DNA from: Persicaria tinctoria
Lineage: Eukaryota > Streptophyta > Magnoliopsida > Caryophyllales > Polygonaceae
DNA length: 64,000 nt
Reading direction: 5' to 3'
Assembly: GCA_037127255.1 (NCBI GenBank)
Contig: JBANSL010000003.1
Coordinates: forward strand, 1,614,501 to 1,678,500
Shown here: positions 58,516 through 64,000 of the stretch, in pieces
How positions within the stretch are numbered: position 1 is the stretch's first letter
Layout of the letters: each line of letters opens with the position of its first letter
Program-made: the position numbers and the translations under genes
Notes under the pieces: generated by a model
What the model was told of the DNA's origin: nothing
The model's input: only the letters and a program-made list of their open reading frames with translations
Databases searched by the model: none

Positions 58516-58635
58516 TTGCATGACCGTTTATTATGATTTATAATGCATATTATAATGCAATAATGTGCATTATAAATCATAATAATATTATAATACAATA
58601 ATGTGCATTATAAATCGTAATAAATGGTCATGCAA
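58516..58635. mobile_element. 120-bp palindromic MITE-like element
   Basis: TTGCATGACCGTTTATTATG at the left mirrors AATAAATGGTCATGCAA at the right, with inner copies of TGCATTATAAATCATAATA and its complement. The whole can fold into a hairpin. No target-site duplication was identified. Confidence 0.65.
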
Positions 58636-58818
58636 TAATGTGCACATTATTATTGCATTATACGTAGTATTATATTATAATTAAATAGTTCTGGTCCTTT
58701 AAGAAATTCAAAATGTCCCACTATTTGTAACTCAACGAGAACCTTTCCTAATGACTTCCATGTCAAACGCAGATTCGTGAATTGCAAACTACCTGCACCA
58801 AGCCACCGATGGCTTTAC

Positions 58819-58893
58819 TTTTCTTTCCTTTTAGGAGATTCGAGTTAGAGGTCAAAAATCGACAGACGGACTAATCTTTACGTTAAAAAAAGA
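58819..58893. mobile_element. 75-bp retroposon fragment with 14-bp direct repeats
   Basis: 'accgatggctttac' occurs at 58805-58818 and 58894-58907. The insert has GAGGTCAAAAATCGACAGACGG, close to GAGGTCGAAGAACCGACAGACGG in the retroposon at 10007-10398, and A/T-rich ends. It looks like an extremely shortened member of the same family. Confidence 0.55.
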
Positions 58894-59553
58894 ACCGATG
58901 GCTTTACATGCCATGCAAAGGCCTAGGGCATGTTACCTTTTAGAAACTTCAAAAGGAGAAAAAGAACATATTCCTTGAGGATGTAAAGCCGGCCTTCCAT
59001 TATAACGCAGTGATGGCCACCCTCTGGATGACAGTGATTGCTCATTGCTGGCCACCAAAATGTCATTTCACACATAACTGATGGTGTCAATCTGGGATAT
59101 GCCACTCCTGCACTACTAACACTAATCTAAGAATCCATGAGTATTCATTATACATCAAGAAAATGTGCACTTCTAAGTAGTTCCAAAGCCTAGCTATACC
59201 AATTCAGGATTGTTCCGAAAGGCGGATTCCAGAAAACAAAAGCTAAAGCCATGATGAATCGACTATGTTGTCTCGGAACCTGAGGCTACAGCAGGGGATC
59301 GTAAACCCGAAAAACAGAACACTGCACTACAAAAGAATATGTACAACATAGAAGCTCTATACGATTTCTTGTTTCTCGCGAATTAGCAGTCTCTCTAGCA
59401 TCCTACTACTTCCACCATTCTTGGCTCATTGGGATAGGAAGACCCCAGGGTTTTGATTCAACCATAGATCAAGTCAAGAGCGACTCGCTCGAGCAAGAGT
59501 GGCTCTGGACAAGATTCCCCGTTTATGTCTTCATTGGAATGTAGATTTGGGTT

Positions 59554-62500
59554 TTATAGCATGTTACCTGTCTCGTCAGAACTAGCAGAGTCTTCGCTTC
59601 CAGCATCCACTGCTGCACCGCCCCCCTGGCTCTCATCCTCGGTGAAAGCGCTATCCTCGCTGGAATTGGAAAAGGATGGGGATTCATCATCTGATATCAC
59701 CTTTGCCTTCCTCCTCTTTCTAACATCCTTTACATTTCTTCCCTGCAGAGCCAATCTCCTGCGTTTACGAGCATTCCTCTTTCCCTTGGGAAACTCCTCT
59801 CTACCGGGTTCAAGACTTTTGCTTTCACCCTGTTTTGTAATTCTCCCCTCAGAATACCCATTATCCTCCGATTCAGTATTTTGTCCATCCGTATCAAGCT
59901 TGCGCCTCTTCCGGCTGGCATTTGTCTGGCAATAATTTCACACAGCATTACAAAACCAATGTTTTTCCAGTTTATTATGATGCAACCATATATGCTCAAC
60001 AATTATCATGTTATGGCACGAGTGCTTCAGGTGAAATTGCTAAAATTCAACTTGCCTCTCCATATATAAGCTTATTCCAGGAGCTCACAGATAAAGCCAA
60101 ATAAAATAACAAAGACAACGGAAAGCCTAGTTATAAGCTTACCTTTGGACCACGATCAACTAATTGAGCCCATTCAGCCCGATTCCTCAAACAATCAAGA
60201 ACAGCTTGAGAGGGACTAGAGTAAGCATATCTCTCCCCATTATGCTTCCTCAGATTTTTCCAGTGCTGCAACATATTACAAAGAAAAAAAATGAGATGAG
60301 TTCTTCCCCCACTAAAGAATTATGTGTTCCTTTAAGCGGTAGCAAGCATACCGGGAGGACTGCATTGCATAATTCTTCATAAGTCATGCGTTTTCCCTTG
60401 CTCATAATCTCTGCAATCAATCCTATAGAGATCAAAGTAAAACTGAAGTTTAAAAAAGAATGATTCAGTAGGATATAGATTTCATACAAGAACCAGCCAC
60501 AAATCTCTAAATATGCTATAAAAAAAATATAGAAAACCTGGTAGAGTACGATGAACTGGGCCCTTGGTGCCTGCATCATCATCAGAAGTATTACGAAGAG
60601 AGTCAGCTGATGACGACGCAACATTGCTTGAAGCTGGAGCAGATGACTGTGGAGCATTTTTCCTTCCAGAATCCAGTGCTTCACTATTAGTTTCTGCAAG
60701 GTTTGAAGTATCTGCTGTTTTTGATGAATCCGGTGATGATGGAACCCTGTCCACCTTCTTCACTTTGTTCTCCTGCTCCCGAGAACTGCGAGGCCCATCC
60801 TTATGTGCATCTTTGTTTTTCTTTCTCGAGAACTTAAGACATCATAAAAGGATTAGGTAAATCAGTCTGGACAAGATAGCAGATCCAACATAACTCATAA
60901 GATTTGTATGTGAATTAATTGGAATTAAGTCAAAAAGCTTCTACTCATAATACCAAATGCTGATCTTTGGTAGCAGAACTAGGACTCTTTGCAAACATAT
61001 TCGTCACAGCACCGGACGACAGATGAGGTATGCTTCCAGCTTGACGCACTCGGGGTATACGAGGAACCCTAAGAGAGCTATTGAGTTCTTGATGCAACAG
61101 CAAAGCAAGCTGCAATGCATCCCAATAAAATAAATTCAAAAGGCATATCAAAGAAACACAGCAATATGAAAGCGCAGTGAAATAGAAAAAAGGTTACTGT
61201 TACCTCTTCATCACTTAATCCTGCCGGTGGAGTTGCTGATGGAGCAGCATGACCCAAGGAAGAATTGCTTCCCTTGGACAATGACAAAGGGTTTTGCTTG
61301 ACACTTTTTTCAACTTTTGGTGACATAGCAGAAGCTATATTTTTATTTTGCAAATCAGGTGTCCCTGGTGTTTTAGACGAGCTACTAGTTTCACCAACTT
61401 TTGAAGGAATGGAAGACCTTTCAGCTGAAGGTGTTTTTGATGATGGGTGCTTCACAAAATCCTTCACATCCCCAGAACTGTGTTTCAATGAACTCTCTGG
61501 AGTCTTGGTTGGATTTGATCCTTTTGGTGCATGATTGACAGACAATTTTGGACGCTCTTTTGCAGTTGTTCGAAGCACTTCATGTTTATCTTCACTCCTC
61601 ACTGGACCAGCTGTGACCTTGTCCTTCTTCATGTGGATAAGGGAATTAGATGATGCTCGTTTGATTGCAGGATCAGATTGCTGTGAACTTGAAGTTTTGT
61701 ATTTATCAGCAGATGATGATCTTGATATTGCACCATTTGATGAGCTTGGAACAGATTTCCCGAGAGAGAGAAGTTTACGTTGACTACTAGAGACTGAAGA
61801 GCTTAAGACTGTACCATCTAGCTTTGATGTCTCTTCGGCACCGTTGAAAACTTTTTTGGATTCTGAAGATAATTTATGTGTCTCCATGGAGCATTCTGAT
61901 CCTAAGGGTTCTTTTGGTGACTGAGTAGATATTCCAGGTACGTCATTTGGTTTCTCCATGTGGCAATTACTTGCCACCTCATTACCTTGGCCGTTATCGA
62001 GTTTCTGATCAGCAGAGTTTGTTCTGCTAACTCCTGCATCTTTTGCCTTGCAATTTTTAGAGACATGATTGGAAGATAAACCCGGATTTTCAGCCAAGCC
62101 TTCTGTACCATCCATCTTCACATCATCAACACAAGGAGGATAACTCTTTTGAACACCTTTAGAATTAGCACCAGGATCTCCTGCTGTTCGTCTCATAGCA
62201 TGGACCAAACACAAGACACCATTTTCTGATTTTCTTGGACCATTACTACCTTCAATACGAGCATTAGCTATATCTTCAGCCCCAGTCTTTGACTTCAGTG
62301 CGTCAATTGCATCAGTTTCAGGAGAGTGTTGAACACCGTTTTCCAGATTATCCAAAGACATAACCTAATAATTACAGGAAGCCATCAGTCAATAAAAAAT
62401 AACATAATATTTCCGAAAGCTTTGGTGACATCAGTCAATCATAAACTGGATACAAAGGAAAAGGAGAAAGCTTTCTTGATCGAGTAGCATGATCTCTTTG

Positions 62501-63998
62501 AAAGTTTTGGTGACAGAGTAAGTCAGAAACAACCACACCTACAAATATCCTGAGATTTAACTCACTCCTTATTTTTATTTGCTATTTTCTGGAGTCCATG
62601 ATACCAATTCCTGTTATATACAACAGGTGGGGAAGGTAGAGAAAGAACCTCCAATGAATATAAATAACCATGAACCCTGCAACATTTATTTCTTTTATCT
62701 TGTCATAGTTTTTTTTTGCTCCAGGGCTTGGGCACTTCTAAAAGATGATCATTTTGGCAACCATTACCTGATTTGGTTGAGCTCATCTATTTTCTCAGAT
62801 TCAAGATAGAAAAAATTATCAGATATTGTTAAACAGTGATGTTTTCCAACTTGCAAACCATTATTTTTTAAACTATTCCACAATTAATGTTTCTGAAGAA
62901 GGAAGGTAGTGTCTCTCTCCACGGCCCATTTTTTCAGCAATCATAAACCCTTAGTTTAACAGGTCAGAAATTCCTATAATCTAAGAATGCACAAGCAGAG
63001 GTTTACAACGGCAGATGAAAAAACATGTCAATATGTGAAGAAACTCAAGGGCATCCACATATATGTCAATAGATAATTGCATGACACACTGAAGTCTTAA
63101 AATTATTGAAAAAATGGCTATGAAAATGCATGCATGAATCAAGAAATTCTCCTAGTTACAAGAAGCTAAATAGTCAAATTTGGGGATGGCATACCTCTTT
63201 TCTAGGTGGAAGGCTAACATCTTCATCCTGCAAAGATATTGATGGAAGTGTGTGATCAGTTTTATGTGAAGAAACAATGTGTTCAGCAGAACCATTTCTA
63301 TTCTTGTCTAAATTGACTTTCTTGTCAGCCACATAATCATGTCCGGCCATATCTGGTAACAAAGCCTCTAGATTGCTCTCCTTGGTAGCAGCATTGCTTC
63401 TGACCTTTCCACTGTCACAATTAGCAGCATAAGTATCAGACGGAGCCCCCTTTAACAGAACTTCCTGTGCTTGACCACGCTTGACATCCTTGGCATCGGC
63501 ATGGTAAACATTACGTGCTTTGTCAGCAACAGAATCAGCAGTTCTTCTAAAGGCTGGTGGTCCAAATGCTACAATTAACATTAAACACTTACTGTTGTGA
63601 ACATATACAAGCCATATGCTGCAATACAAAGAAAAAACAAACAGACTTCATAAAATGCATACAAAAACATAATAAAGATCATTACTGGATCTACCTGTTT
63701 TCAAAGTGGACGATTTGTTCTTCTTAATCTCGTGGTCTTTGATTTTCTTCTTACCAGTCCTCTCCTTCAATGTTCCTACATCATCTCGCTTCCTTTTTCC
63801 AGAATGAATGATAATAGGGCGAATTAGGCTCCTTTCTTTCATAACACTCGGCATTCCCTTATTATTTGCATCAAGACCCTCCCATCGCTTCCCTTTCAGC
63901 GATTTTTTAGCAGAGCTACCAGGATCTACCCGGGACCGCACACCTGTTAGTGCGGCATCAGGGAATCTAGCCAAGGAATCTTTTGACAGAGAGTACAA
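59554..63998 (-). CDS. C-terminal part of a large nuclear-type protein with an HTH-like segment (5' end outside the window)
   Basis: Eight exons on the minus strand: 63998(partial)-63695, 63568-63195, 62364-61204, 61109-60954, 60832-60538, 60422-60352, 60265-60143 and 59925-59554. They give an unbroken 951-residue C-terminus. The sequence is rich in Ser, Lys and Asn, with basic clusters (GKKKIKDHEIKKNK, RKRRRLALQGRNVKDVRKRR) that look like nuclear localisation signals. One folded-looking block, LIAEIMSKGKRMTYEELCNAVLP with HWKNLRKHNGERYAYSSPSQ and VLDCLRNRAEWAQLV, resembles a winged-helix/HTH module. The tail is acidic (SDDESPSFSNSSEDSAFTED). Related plant proteins are, from memory, annotated as PHD/RING-type zinc finger chromatin proteins, but no zinc finger lies inside the window, so the family is not proven. 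Confidence 0.8.
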
Positions 63999-64000
63999 CA

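Larger units (their letters stand above)
57531..59553. other. convergent 3' flanks with small elements
   Basis: Between two genes transcribed towards each other. It contains AT-rich DNA, a decayed MITE-like segment at about 58080-58275 (ending TATAGGGAGTGTA), the palindromic element at 58516-58635, the small retroposon at 58819-58893, and probably the 3' UTR of the right-hand gene (59300-59553). Confidence 0.45.

Overview
The window is nuclear DNA of a flowering plant, almost certainly a eudicot. The support is spliced genes with GT-AG introns, a plant GBSS I (waxy) gene with a leader intron, a PMT-family Golgi methyltransferase, a plant-type intronless histone H4, many Stowaway MITEs, plant LINEs, a Ty1/copia element and an Au-like SINE. 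An asterid is possible, but nothing here proves it. No prokaryotic operon, CRISPR array, rRNA or tRNA gene was seen.

Genes from left to right. 1859-4227 (-) is a 7-exon plastid-type spermidine-synthase-like SAM-dependent protein. 5917-8195 (+) is a 5-exon PMT17/18-like methyltransferase. 10825-14877 (+) is a 10-exon TMEM120/TMPIT-like membrane protein. 21536-21847 (+) is histone H4. 26062-26481 (-) is a single-exon RING-H2 protein, with a broken paralogue at 22420-22751. 40902-42987 (+) is a 6-exon START-domain protein. 51203-54321 (+) is GBSS I with 13 coding exons. About 56139-57530 (+) is a GPI-anchored GH17 beta-1,3-glucanase with an unresolved 5' end. 59554-63998 (-) is the C-terminal part of a large Ser/Lys-rich nuclear protein that runs off the right edge. 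Splice junctions were read directly from the sequence. In all models except the GH17 5' end, the exon phases close into one open frame.

The space between genes is mostly repeats. 15415-19864 is a satellite of about 13 monomers of roughly 358 bp with a local two-monomer higher-order repeat, and a diverged block of it lies about 0.5 kb upstream of histone H4. 22.8-25.3 kb holds nested DNA elements and two long TA tracts. 27.3-27.8 kb is a MITE inside a MITE. 28241-33113 is a deleted copia element carrying a 2.46-kb solo LTR. 37.7-39.0 kb is a run of four Stowaway MITEs. 39.2-40.2 kb and 45.2-49.5 kb hold LINE remnants. Several insertions have intact target-site duplications, so their boundaries are exact.

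The genes do not form a pathway or cluster. They are housekeeping, cell-wall, lipid and starch genes separated by repeats. I found no convincing new multi-gene system. The most interesting signals are structural: the satellite with its dimeric organisation, the filled and empty SINE site in a tandem duplication, the solo LTR inside a deleted copia, the long hairpin MITE, and the RING-H2 gene/pseudogene pair beside H4.
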